Below are positions 54,734-64,000 of a stretch of 64,000 nt of DNA, piece after piece (the stretch's first letter is position 1; every line of letters starts with the position of its first letter). Made by a program: the position numbers and the translations under genes. The notes beneath the pieces are model-generated. The model saw only the letters and a program-made list of their open reading frames with translations. It had not been told where the DNA came from and made no database searches. Source of the DNA: Shinisaurus crocodilurus (lineage: Eukaryota > Chordata > Lepidosauria > Squamata > Shinisauridae). Location: positions 281,950,521-282,014,520 of the forward strand of contig CM037876.1 of assembly GCA_021292165.1 (NCBI GenBank), given 5' to 3'.

Positions 54734-55182
54734 CAGCGCAATCCAATGTGGGTGCCCATAACCCACCGAATTCAGAGGATTACGGGCATCCTTTCAAGGG
54801 TGGAAGGAGCATGGAGGCGAAGGTCACCTCTGTGCTCCTCCTGCCCTGCAAAAGACTTAGATGGCTGATTTCGCTTCGGCCATCTAAATCTTTTACTTTG
54901 GAGCGTGAGAACACTCTGAGGCACCGCCAGGATGCTATGTCGCGTGGCGGACATAGCCCCCCATAAGACCCACAAACCTCCAGCTCTGAAGTCGCTCTTC
55001 TGACCTTGGAGCTGCAGCCAGCATGGTTCTTCCTGCACCAGCTGCACGGGCGGAGGGAGAGCACTCTGAGTTCGGACGGAGTCCCAGTTCCAACCTTGGA
55101 GCATGTTTCCGAGGTCGGAACTGGAACTCCGGCTTCTCCTATGGACATCTAGACTCTGTCTAGTGGCCATAGGATTGTGCCC
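54734..55182 (+). mobile_element. TTAA-flanked GC-rich element, best copy
   Basis: TTAA at 54730-54733 precedes CAGCGCAATCCAATGTGGG; the right end is GGCCATAGGATTGTGCCC followed by TAAA. The inside has GACCTTGGAGCTGCAGCC and paired ..CCGAGGTCGGAACTGG / CCAGTTCCAACCTTGG.. inverted words. Collinear with 2951-3416. Confidence 0.7.
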
Positions 55183-55189
55183 TAAAACT

Positions 55190-56325
55190 GTTTAAACTGT
55201 TTTTCATTCATCTTAACACCCCAACCTATGGACCTAGCTCTGTGAACCTACCTAGAGACCCTCTATATTATATGCCATTTTCATACAAGTCCCCCACAAA
55301 AAAAACAGGGGGGGGGAGGAAAAGGGAAAATGTATTATTTCCCTCTCCAAAAAAATATGAAGACTCCCCTTCCACAAAAAAACCTGCATCTATCTTTCTG
55401 ATTTTTTTTTTCACATTTCTTAGCTAGGACCACTTCTATGTTGCATGCCATTTTCATAACAATGCCCACAAAGAACGTAGGGAGATAAGTTCATCCTCCC
55501 CCCCCCACCCTTTCTTTTTTGGAAACCCTTGAGTTGTAAAGGCTGCTGTTTCACAAAAACCCATGAACCTGTTCATCTGAAACTTGTCAGGTTTGAACCA
55601 TTCAGAAGAGGCAACTATGCCTGCAATTTTCATCCAGTTCTGCCAAGAAATAAAAAAAAGTTATTGGCAGATAGGCAGTTCACTTAAAAAAGAAAGAAAG
55701 TCAAAATGGAAAGGTGTCTATCACAAAAAACCTGCAGTCATTTGCTGGACATTTGGTAGGTTTCACCCCCTCACAAGGGGCTACTCTGTATGTACAGTTA
55801 TCCAATTCTGTCAAAAAGCAAAACAGGTATTGTTATTTGTTGATTTCAAATGAAAGTCAATGGGAGCTCAGAGCTTCAGCTTTCTGAACTGAGATTTAGA
55901 GTCAGTCCTGAATCAAATCAGACAGCCTCAAAATCATTCCAAAGCAAATTAGTCTGTTTTCTGGATTGCTGCGTCAGGGTCCAAACCAAATCTTGTGGTC
56001 AGTGCACCTCCCCAAGACAGATCTGGTCAGTAACTGGGTTGGAGTCAAGACTATCTTGAGACCCTATGTCTGCCACCTACAATTCTCTCAATATTATGGT
56101 ATAAATGTAATAAATAAAATAAGCTTGAGATGAGCAAAATATACTTTGCAAGCTGAACAGCAAGTCATTTAAAATGACTGGCAAGCAGAAGAAAATGTAA
56201 CTGGATCAAGAAAATTCATACCCAGTAAATACACTGATTTAGAGGATGCCTGCACAACAGTGTGCTAGTTGTGCCTCAGCATTGCCTGCACATTCAGAGA
56301 GGATGTAGGCTTTACTTCTGAGGTT
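55190..56325. other. Unrecognised sequence
   Basis: Mostly A-rich with repeated CACAAAAAAAACC words (55285, 55375, 55720). No gene recognised. Confidence 0.4.
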
Positions 56326-56326
56326 T

Positions 56327-56802
56327 GTGTTGTGATCTGTATCACATTCACAAGCTGCAGCACATTGTTTACAACATGGAAGGAACAGAATGGCTGGTAA
56401 ACAGGTTATGTTTTGTCTCCTATTTCCCGTGTTGGTTCTCATGGGAGCTAAGCCTGGGAAACAGTATGAGCATGTCACATGGTTTATGCTTTCTGGTGAC
56501 GTACTGACTTGTTTTTCTGTCTGACTTGTTTTTCTGTCTGGAGCCATTTTAGAGAGAAGCAGAACTGTTCTCTCTCTTCACTCTTTTCTTCTGACTTTTG
56601 CTTGCTGGACTTACGCAACCATGTAACGTCTTTGCTGGGTGGAGTAAAGCCAACCTTGCTCCACTGGAATAAATGCTTGCTATGCATTGTACTCTGCACA
56701 TGGACTGTAACTAGGAATGTATACTCTGTAGAATATTACTTGCTAACGTAAATAAACAGGTAGAATAGACCTGTGGAGTTACAGAGTTATTTCTTTGCTA
56801 CA
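56327..56802 (+). mobile_element. Possible LTR-like sequence
   Basis: Ends AATAAACAGG...TTTGCTACA with an AATAAA signal about 50 bp before the CA; the left limit TGTTGTGATC is a guess. An 18-bp tandem copy of CTGACTTGTTTTTCTGT is at 56506-56540. No flanking duplication was found. Confidence 0.25.
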
Positions 56803-57034
56803 TGGAATCTGCAAATGGGGGAGCTGGCAGCTGGAGTCGGATTACAGGAGCTAGCTGGCTGTTTGCAACCGAAACGCTGAACGCTGCGCAGAGAGAGAGG
56901 GAGAGAAAGATCTGAACTTCTGTGTGTGGATTTATGGGTGTCTACACACGGGAATAGGATTTTTTAATCTCCCATCTCGCACACACAGGGCTCTGTTGTC
57001 ATTCCCGCCCCTTCAGTTTGCCCCCAGGGGGTTG

Positions 57035-57685
57035 TCCTGAGTAAACATGAAGAGGCTTGTCCTATTTACTTGTGAGTAGACATATTGCTCATGCTTACTT
57101 CTGAGTAGATATGCAGAGACTTCGTATTTGAATGTGCTGCTGAGTAATTCAGTCCTGCTTACTAGTGAGTAGACATGCCAAGAGATATCCTGCATACCTC
57201 TGAGTAGTCATACAGAGCATTCATATTTGGGATACTATCTGAAAGTGCTGCTGAGTGATTCAGTCCTGCTTACTTCTGACATTCAGAGGCCTGTCCTGCT
57301 TACTTCTAATTTATTTATTTATTTATTTATTTATTATATTTATACCCCACCTTTTTTCCCGCAAGTAACCCAAGGCGGCTTACATAATCCTCCTCCTGCT
57401 CTCCATTTTATCTTCAGAACAACCCTGTGAGGTAGGTTAGGCTGAGAGTCAGTGACTGGCCCAAAGTCACCCAGTGAGTTTCATGGCCAAGCAGGGACTA
57501 GAACCCAGATCTCCTGAGTCCCAGTCCAACACTCTCACCACTACGCCACATTGGCTTCTAAGAAGACATGCAGAGCATTCATATTTGGGATATTATCTGA
57601 AAGCACAGCTGAGTGATTCAGCCCTCCTTCCTTAGGAAAACATATGAAGAGGCTTGTCCTGCTTACTTCTGAGTAGGCTTAAAAT
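57035..57685. repeat. Minisatellite-like array with a SINE inside
   Basis: Variants of CTGCTTACTTCTGAGTAGACATGCAGAG recur about seven times, with longer units that include GCATTCATATTTGGGATACT and TGCTGAGTGATTCAGTCCTG. The SINE at 57308-57556 splits the array. The unit resembles part of the AGTAAGYCC repeat read in reverse. Confidence 0.8.
57308..57556 (-). repeat. tRNA-derived SINE (main type), minus, in minisatellite
   Basis: TTATTTATTTATTTATTATA tail side, CCTGTGAGGTAGGTTAGGC, head ending CTACGCCACATTGG. Flanked by CTTCTAA on both sides, a 7-bp duplication. Confidence 0.92.
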
Positions 57686-57689
57686 GGGT

Positions 57690-58224
57690 AAGAATCACAT
57701 TTTGACCCCAATCACTTTGCCGTTGGCCACACCCACAGATAGAATATGACCCCCAAGACCTTTCCCAGATTGGAATTTGGTCCTTAGACTGAAAAAGCTT
57801 CCCCACCTCTGATGTAAGGGTTCAATTCTCATCTCATCATACATTGCACTAGCAATGACAGAAGGAATCATTACTTTTTGCAAAGCTCAGAGGCAGCATT
57901 CCACTGCTTCTAATATTGCTGGTGCTGCACTTGGGCCCAAAAGTGGACCTTGACGATCATCTGGCCCATTTGTTACTGATGCATTTCTTCTTCCTAAAGC
58001 TGCCACTTTCCTCCTGCCAGATAGGGTGAGATTGAGAATGAGGAAGGCTCCACAGTGGTACAGATGGCTAAAGGTCATTCCCAGCACAGACCGTTCCAAC
58101 TTCTTGTTTTGTCCCTCCCTGTTGCTCCACTATTTGCAATGGCATAAAGAAGCATTGAGCCTGCACATGGCAGTGGCTGCACATGCTCCAGCTGAACATG
58201 AGGGAGAGCAGCAGTATGGTGCAC
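57690..58224. other. Mostly unrecognised; hAT end fragment at 57760-57812
   Basis: AAAAGCTTCCCCACCTCTG at about 57793 looks like the right end of a GGGGTGGGGAAC-type repeat. The rest shows nothing. Confidence 0.4.
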
Positions 58225-58400
58225 TGTGTTCAATGTTGACTGGGGAGATTCCGGTCCAAATCCCCACTAAGCCATACACTCACGGGATGACCTTTGACAA
58301 GTCATCATCTCTTGCTTTAATCCGTCTCGCAGGGTTGTTCCAAGGATGAAATGAGATAAACCCATGTAAGCTGACTTGAGCTCTTTGGAGGGAGGGTGAG
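58225..58400 (+). repeat. Old tRNA SINE (main type), plus
   Basis: GGGAGATTCCGGTCCAAATCC, CGCAGGGTTGTTCCAAGG and CTTGAGCTCTTTGGAGGG are diverged forms of the SINE body. Confidence 0.6.
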
Positions 58401-58824
58401 GTCAAAGTGATTACTAATGAGCAAAGAGCCAGCCTCCAGAGCAAAGGCAAACACCATACGAATCAAAGATCAGAAGAGCCGCGCTGGGGTGGGGCGGGGG
58501 ACAAGCAGCAAAAAAGGAATTGTATTGCTACATGCTCCCCACTTCTCCAAGCAGTGAGGAGTTCCCACAGTTAACACCTGTACTGGGTTTAGTTCCCTTT
58601 GGTTGAGAGAGCATTAGAGTCTTAACTGTATCTTTGCAATACTTGTTTTAGCATTGCATAGTGGAAGCAAATAGACCTTCTTTCAGTAGGCAGTAGAGAT
58701 CATCTTGTAGAAGCCCCACCCAGTCTATGCCACTACCCTATTTCCGGGTAACAGCAGCTAGAAAGTCTTGGCACTCTCTTTCTGTCTCTGTCCATTCCAA
58801 CTGCAAAATCTCTCACACATTCTC

Positions 58825-58828
<4 letters not shown>
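58401..58828. other. Unrecognised sequence
   Basis: No gene or repeat recognised. Confidence 0.4.

Positions 58829-58887
<59 letters not shown>
58829..58887. repeat. (CT)n(CA)n microsatellite
   Basis: About 18 CT units followed directly by about 11 CA units. Confidence 0.95.
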
Positions 58888-58954
58888 CTTTTCAGGGCAC
58901 TTACCTCACCCCTCTAGATCTGTCCATTCAGGGGACCACCCACAGTCATTAAGG

Positions 58955-59041
58955 AATAAGAAATTCAATGGCCATGCTGGCTGGGAATTATGGGAGTTGC
59001 AGTCCAAAACATCTGGAAGGCACCAGGTTGGGGAAGGCTAA
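58955..59041 (-). mobile_element. Half copy of CCTTCCCCAAC palindrome
   Basis: TGGCCATGCTGGCTGGG, GTCCAAAACATCTGGAAGG, CACCAGGTTGGGGAAGGC; matches one arm of 21622-21771. Confidence 0.65.
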
Positions 59042-59245
59042 ATAGATGCAACATGAAGTGCCAACACCGTGGCCATCTTTGCACAGCTTCTGCAGGACCA
59101 CCATGGGCCTAGTGACCTGCTGGGCCAGATCCCATTTTCTGATGCAACTGGGTTTTACTCCCACCTCTGCCCAGTGTTAACAGGAGAGGGCAATGACAGG
59201 CTGAGACTGTCCTGCTTTTTTTATTGATCTGCAAGCCATTCCGGA

Positions 59246-59600
59246 GAGGGATGTATGAGAACTTGATTTGGGTTCGTTTTTGTGTTGAATTCGCCCCATT
59301 CACAAACCCAAATATGAACACGAATGGGAGCAGATTTTCCCAGAAAAGCTTACAAGTTCACAAACTTGCTGTCACATTCAAAGAGTGCACATTTATTTAA
59401 AATGCTCACATTCACACTTTAGTCTATAGGGGCAAAGTGCACATTTTGGGTGTGCACTTTAAAAATGTGCATTGAAATGTACACTTTTTTGGTTTGAAAA
59501 GGGGGGGAAGCTCACATTCGGGAATGGGAACAAAATGAACCAAGCTCAGAGGTGAAAATAGGGGGGGGGAATTATGAGCTTGAACCTTGCTGATCCCTAA
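59246..59600. repeat. Element with AGGGATGTATGAG end and iterons
   Basis: GAGGGATGTATGAGAAC at the left, CTTGCTGATCCCTAA at the right; repeated TCACATTC, GTGCACATTTTG and AAATGTGCATTG words inside. Similar to 20830-21225. Confidence 0.55.
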
Positions 59601-59704
59601 TTCCAGGAGCCTTCTTGGCTAAAGCGTGGGGTAGAAATGTTTCAAATATAAATAAATAAATGATGGAAAATCTTACACAGCTGTGAATAAATGTTGTACA
59701 GCTT

Positions 59705-59742
59705 GGAGGAGGAGGAGGAGGAGGAGGAGGAGGAGGAGGAGG
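59705..59742. repeat. (GGA)n microsatellite
   Basis: About twelve GGA units in a row. Confidence 0.95.
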
Positions 59743-59744
59743 CA

Positions 59745-60480
59745 GACCTCCATGGGACAAATTTAAATCCCATCAAATGTAGACTGGGAAAAAAAACCAA
59801 AGACAATCTTGAATGTGCCTCCAGGGACATGGATTAGATGAATAAGTAAATCATTTCCATCTCAAAGGTTGCTATTTTTATTATCATCTTCCCATAGACA
59901 AGAAATAGTCAAATTATTGTGGTTACCTGTTTGGATACATTCCAGTTCTGTAGAGGAAGCCAAAACATTCCTATAAATTGCAAGGTCATTTTTTAAATTA
60001 TTTTTTACTTTTATTCCTGCAATTGTCCTTAGACAAGAGGACTGTATGCTCCATAATTGTTATAGTGGGTGCTCTGCCGGCTGTTGCTATTCACAATCAA
60101 AGAAGGGTCTTAGAAGAGACTAAAGCAGCTGCCCAAGAAGTTAATTAAAAGCAATGGATAAAAGGAGCAGGGCGAGGGAAAGAAGATGCACCAAAAAGCC
60201 AATGCAGGAATTACATACTATCAATATGTCAGAGGGGAAGAGACAGCCAATTATTTGTTGGAGAAAAAGAGCTGGTTTGGTACATACTTTAAGGCTGAAC
60301 ACCTCTCAGGCACACTTCCACCACTGAAATCAGATGAGAATAAACATTCTTCCAAGTAGCAACACTCAAGAATGAGACAATAGATGGTGTGACCTTGCTC
60401 TGGACTTTGTCAACAAATGTAAATGATTTATTTACTTCCCAGATAGCTGTTCAATTGTTTTCATACAGAACTCATTTTTC
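59745..60480. other. Unrecognised sequence
   Basis: No gene or repeat recognised. Confidence 0.4.
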
Positions 60481-60560
60481 TTTTTAATATCCTCCTGTTC
60501 ATATCATCGGGGGGATAATATCCCCCCGATGATTTTTAATATCCTCCTGTTCATATCATC
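60481..60560. repeat. 28-bp direct repeat around a perfect palindrome
   Basis: A 28-bp unit starting TTTTTAATATCCTCCTGTTC occupies 60481-60508 and 60533-60560 without a mismatch. Positions 60503-60533 form a 31-base perfect palindrome with arms ATCATCGGGGGGATA and TATCCCCCCGATGAT around one central A. Confidence 0.95.
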
Positions 60561-60860
60561 ATATCATCAAGTTATAAAGTGTCACTTCTTTATAACTTCC
60601 TCACTTGCTAGTATGTTGCATATAGCATAGCAATACATAACAGAAGCAATGTCACTGTGCCCAATGAAAATGGAAACTTAACAAGTCCTCATCTTCTTAT
60701 ATTGCTTCACTTGTCCTCCTGGCATCCCCAAATTAGAAGATTTCACTTCCTGTGTATCCACTACTCTTTCCTGGTAATTCTTCCTACCTTAACCTAACTT
60801 CTTTAAACTCTTATCACTTCTTCTGTTTGTGAACTCAGGCAGTGAGTGCCGCCAGGAGTG

Positions 60861-61068
60861 CAGTACTCTATTCGACACTACCGTTAATGTGTACATTACA
60901 TTGCACTAGCGTAACTGATATCTAGCACAATGCCAGTAGTGTTTGCTAGTGCAACAGGGTTTTCTGAGGAAACCCATCATGCCAGCAAACGCTATCAGCA
61001 CTGCACTAGAGGCCGCTTACACTAGCGCAATATAATTTATGTTAATGGTAGTGCTGAATAGGATACTG
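60861..61068. mobile_element. TIR element, 208 bp
   Basis: CAGTACTCTATTCGACACTA at the left is mirrored by TAGTGCTGAATAGGATACTG at the right. Inner arms TTGCACTAGCGTAA and ACACTAGCGCAATA also pair. The ends resemble those at 31083-31480. Confidence 0.8.
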
Positions 61069-61079
61069 CCATATATATG

Positions 61080-61083
<4 letters not shown>

Positions 61084-61143
<60 letters not shown>

Positions 61144-61153
61144 ACACACACAC
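61084..61153. repeat. (CT)n(CA)n microsatellite
   Basis: CT units followed by CA units with one TA interruption. Confidence 0.95.
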
Positions 61154-61291
61154 CTAAGAGATTAGATAGATAGATGGATTAAATAATCTATTTAAATTAA
61201 TTATTTAATCCTAAAGGATTTAAAAAACAAAACAGACCCAAATCTCAGACCAAGAAGAACTAAGCATGCTCAGTAGCTGCAGAATGTAGAG

Positions 61292-61519
61292 TGGGGTGGG
61301 CAACTTCAGGAGCTCCAGGGGCCATTTAAAATTAAAACAAAATTAAAAATCACTGGTTTGCCGCCAAAATTCATCAGCAAACTGCTCCATAGTGCTCAGA
61401 GCTAAATTTGTATGTTTTAGCTGGAGCACCATTTTGTCTCTTGGGGATTTTTTTTTAAGTCAGGTGTGTGTGGGGGAGGGGATGCATACAGCCCGCAGGC
61501 CATGTGTTGCCCACCCCTG
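61292..61519. mobile_element. hAT-like element, 228 bp, perfect 8-bp duplication
   Basis: TGGGGTGGGCAACTTC to TGTTGCCCACCCCTG, flanked by ATGTAGAG at 61284-61291 and 61520-61527. Same family as 34121-34537 (GCTCCATAG, CTAAATTTG inside). Confidence 0.92.
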
Positions 61520-61527
61520 ATGTAGAG

Positions 61528-62323
61528 TGTCCATTGGAAAAGAAAAACAGAGTGAGGGAAGGGAGGAGTGGAATGCCCTGCTTGGGGGCAATTGCTGGCT
61601 GGAACCCTGAACAGGAGCACTTCTTGGGTTTGCTGCAGGCCTCAATTGGGTACCTTGATTCCTGTGAACCAACAACACTAGTGTATACAACCTCACATTA
61701 TCAGCAATATTTTAAAACAAACAAAACATATCACCAATATTCTTCTGGTTAATTGGGCTGGAGAGAAGGATGAAATCTGAGGCAGTTCTTTTTTTTTTTC
61801 TTTAAGCCTTTGCAAAACCGTCTCTATACTCTACTCACTTTCCGTTTCAGGCAAATTGCCCCCAAATAGGGTTATCACATTCCATTGATTTCACTGGAAC
61901 GTATAAAGATGCCTATTTGAGACTTTTGGGCTACACAGTGGCATCAGCCTTTCCTGCTGTTAGGGTTGCTTCCACACTAGCCCTTTGTTCTGAAATTACC
62001 ATCCTTTATTCGCTTATTTTTTAAACTAAGAGTGTCCGGGTACCAGCTAGTTTTAAAAATACAATAAATAAAATAAACTAGAAATCCACACAATGTTGTC
62101 AGATTGTTGTATTCCAGTGTTTTCAGGGTTGTCCTCTCATGATTTTTCAGACTTGATGTGTGGTAAGCCCCACCCCTCCCAGTTCTCAGTTGCAACACCA
62201 GCCTGTCCAGTGTGATCAGGCAAAGCGCTATTTTTCAGTACTAGTTTTCAGAAAAATGCTCCTTTAAATTAAAAGTTTCCTGCTTGCACAGTCAGCCTAT
62301 TTTAGAACTATTTCAATATAATG

Positions 62324-62363
<40 letters not shown>

Positions 62364-63365
62364 TGGAAAGTAACCAGTGATTTGTTAACATTCCTCCATG
62401 AGAAAGAAAAGCTGATTAAATAAGGGACAACTAATCAGTAATCACTAGCAGCACTAAGCCAGAAAACAATAACATGGGCTGACCCTGCAAACAGGAAGCT
62501 TTCAATTAACAATTAGCTGGTGGTGAGAAAGCAACACCTCAGCAGCATCAAAAAGTTCTAGCATAGAAGCAACCCTGGTTGAATCCATTATTATCGGGCA
62601 GCACCTGCCTCCTCAATGCCACAGGTTTTTGCCATTGCAGTGGTAAAAGGTGCCAAACGGTATCCATCCCCAAAGTCTGCCAGAGGTACCAAACACAGCA
62701 TTGCTTGCAGTTGCTGCCGGCTGAAATATCAAGGGTCAGAAACTGGAATGCTATTTTAGTTGCAAGGATGCGTAAGCTGTTTTTTTTGTTTGCAGCTACA
62801 CTTAAAATGGCCCAAAAGCAGGACCATGTTTCCAGACATCTGCAAAGAACTTCATGATGCTACTGCTCCTTGGCAGCTCCCAAGTTTGTCTGTCCATTTC
62901 TTTTGTTTTCTAAGGGATTTGTATTTTGAGGAGCCAGAAGAAAGTTGTTCTTCTTCTCCTTGCCCATTGTTATTTTGGGAACTGCTAATAAGTTCATGCT
63001 GCAATAAACAGGGGAAGCAAAAGATTTATCTCTGTGACAATGTGATCAAGTAGTTCCCAAAATCATGTACTTTTTCTGCAGTATGCAGGACCACAGTTTC
63101 ACTCACAGCAACTGCAATTTCACTCACAAGTCTAAGTCATCTCACACAATGTGTCTTCTTTAGCATAATAAGTATCCTTCCATTCCAACTACTGATTCCG
63201 TACCACTGATATTAGTCAAGCTATGCACATCAGCTTAAATGCAAGTTGACCAAAAACATCTGGAGAGAGAGCAGTTAGAACTTGCAGAAATGGCAAGGTT
63301 AATGTTTAAGAACTACAACTGGTTTAGGTCTAAAATATATGTGTGTGTTTTAGCCCAGACCCACT
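61528..63365. other. Mostly unrecognised, (GT)n at 62331-62360
   Basis: Apart from the GT microsatellite nothing was recognised; the open frame at 62579-62857 has no known domain. Confidence 0.4.
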
Positions 63366-63379
63366 GGCTTTATATGGGA

Positions 63380-64000
63380 CTAGCTGTTGCCCGCGGCTGC
63401 GCTCACGTGGATTTTAGGATTTGGTATAATTGTTTTTAAAAGAAACATGTATGGAAAAGATGCAGTGTCTCTGACTGAAAGTGTAACGTTTAGGCTGGGT
63501 GCTGGCAGCAGCAATCTTTTGTGACAGAAATATCTGTTCTTAAAGAAAAATCAGGCTAATCCTGAGAGTCTACAGGTGATGAAAAGTGAACATGCCAAGT
63601 TTGGGGTAGATCCGTCTAAACGTGATGGAGCCTATGCGACGATGCCCCACACACAACAGTCAGTTATTTAAAAAGTTTCCCTCCCTTTTCATCCCATCAT
63701 GTAAAAACTTTCCCTCCCTTTTCACCCCCTCAGAGAACATTCTAAATGGCCTAGGGGAGGTTTGCATACCCAGCCCTATTGGCCCTGCAGGAATTCATAC
63801 GAACATTCTAAGTGTCATATGGGCTATTTGCATAACTGCTGCTATTGGCTCCTGCAGCAAGTTGGCTCCTGCAGCAATTATGAGGTGAGTCCTATTTGCA
63901 GAACTGCAGATATGAGAGTGGGGCGATTTTGCCCCCTTTTTTCACCCCCTTAGGGACGGAATTTCCCAAAATCCTTCCTTAGTGGAGGTCTACATCATAA
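63380..64000 (+). repeat. Unclassified repeat running off the window
   Basis: Opens ACTAGCTGTTGCCCGCGGCTG, an ACTAGCTG..CCCG..GC style start that I associate with widespread vertebrate repeats of uncertain class. A duplicated phrase TTTCCCTCCCTTTTCA appears at about 63685 and 63710. The other end lies beyond 64000. Confidence 0.4.

Noticed and set aside
59572..59830. Poly-Pro and poly-Ser frames
   Set aside because: Direct products of the (GGA)n microsatellite at 59705-59742.
62579..63053. Cys-rich open frames that could be a small secreted protein
   Set aside because: No signal peptide or ordered Cys pattern matching a known family; the region shows no other coding evidence.

Overview
This looks like a gene-poor piece of a vertebrate nuclear genome, most probably a squamate reptile (lizard or snake). 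I infer that from the repeats: a CR1 LINE with an open reverse-transcriptase frame, an L2-type LINE 3' end, several tRNA-derived SINEs, many young hAT-like non-autonomous elements, a Tc1 element of the 1.6-kb type, and abundant (CA)n, (GT)n, (CT)n and other microsatellites. No host exon, tRNA gene, rRNA gene or CRISPR array could be supported. All protein-coding signal found belongs to, or probably belongs to, mobile elements.

Layout. 1-5 kb: unrecognised sequence, a non-CR1 LINE reverse-transcriptase fragment (minus), a GC-rich TIR repeat and a tRNA SINE. 5-13 kb: hAT-like remnants, a palindrome-of-palindromes element with another element nested in it, several copies of one tRNA SINE, a second copy of the palindromic element inside a SINE, and a 650-bp solo LTR with a perfect 5-bp target duplication. 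14-21 kb: SINEs, a TTAA-bounded palindrome, the CR1 copy (16.4-18.0 kb, minus) and an L2 3' end (20.05-20.78 kb, plus) with a 10-bp target duplication. 21-29 kb: palindromic elements, a ~570-bp foldback structure carrying a SINE in its loop, a dead Tc1 element and a GC-rich hAT-like element. 29-39 kb: three copies of a 5S-rRNA-derived SINE whose tail matches the CR1 3' end seen at 16.4 kb, plus TIR elements with internal short iterons. 37.8-41 kb: a composite locus where a broken ORF of unknown family is split by a 991-bp hAT element with a perfect 8-bp duplication. 41-64 kb: more hAT-like insertions with clean 8-bp duplications, palindromic elements, a minisatellite, microsatellites and unrecognised sequence.

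How the parts relate. There are no operons here. The sequence is a layered record of transposition: SINEs that depend on LINE machinery, non-autonomous DNA elements that depend on transposases encoded elsewhere, and nested insertions that give relative ages. The two points most worth following up are the 5S-CR1 chimeric SINE family and the interrupted unknown ORF near 39-41 kb.
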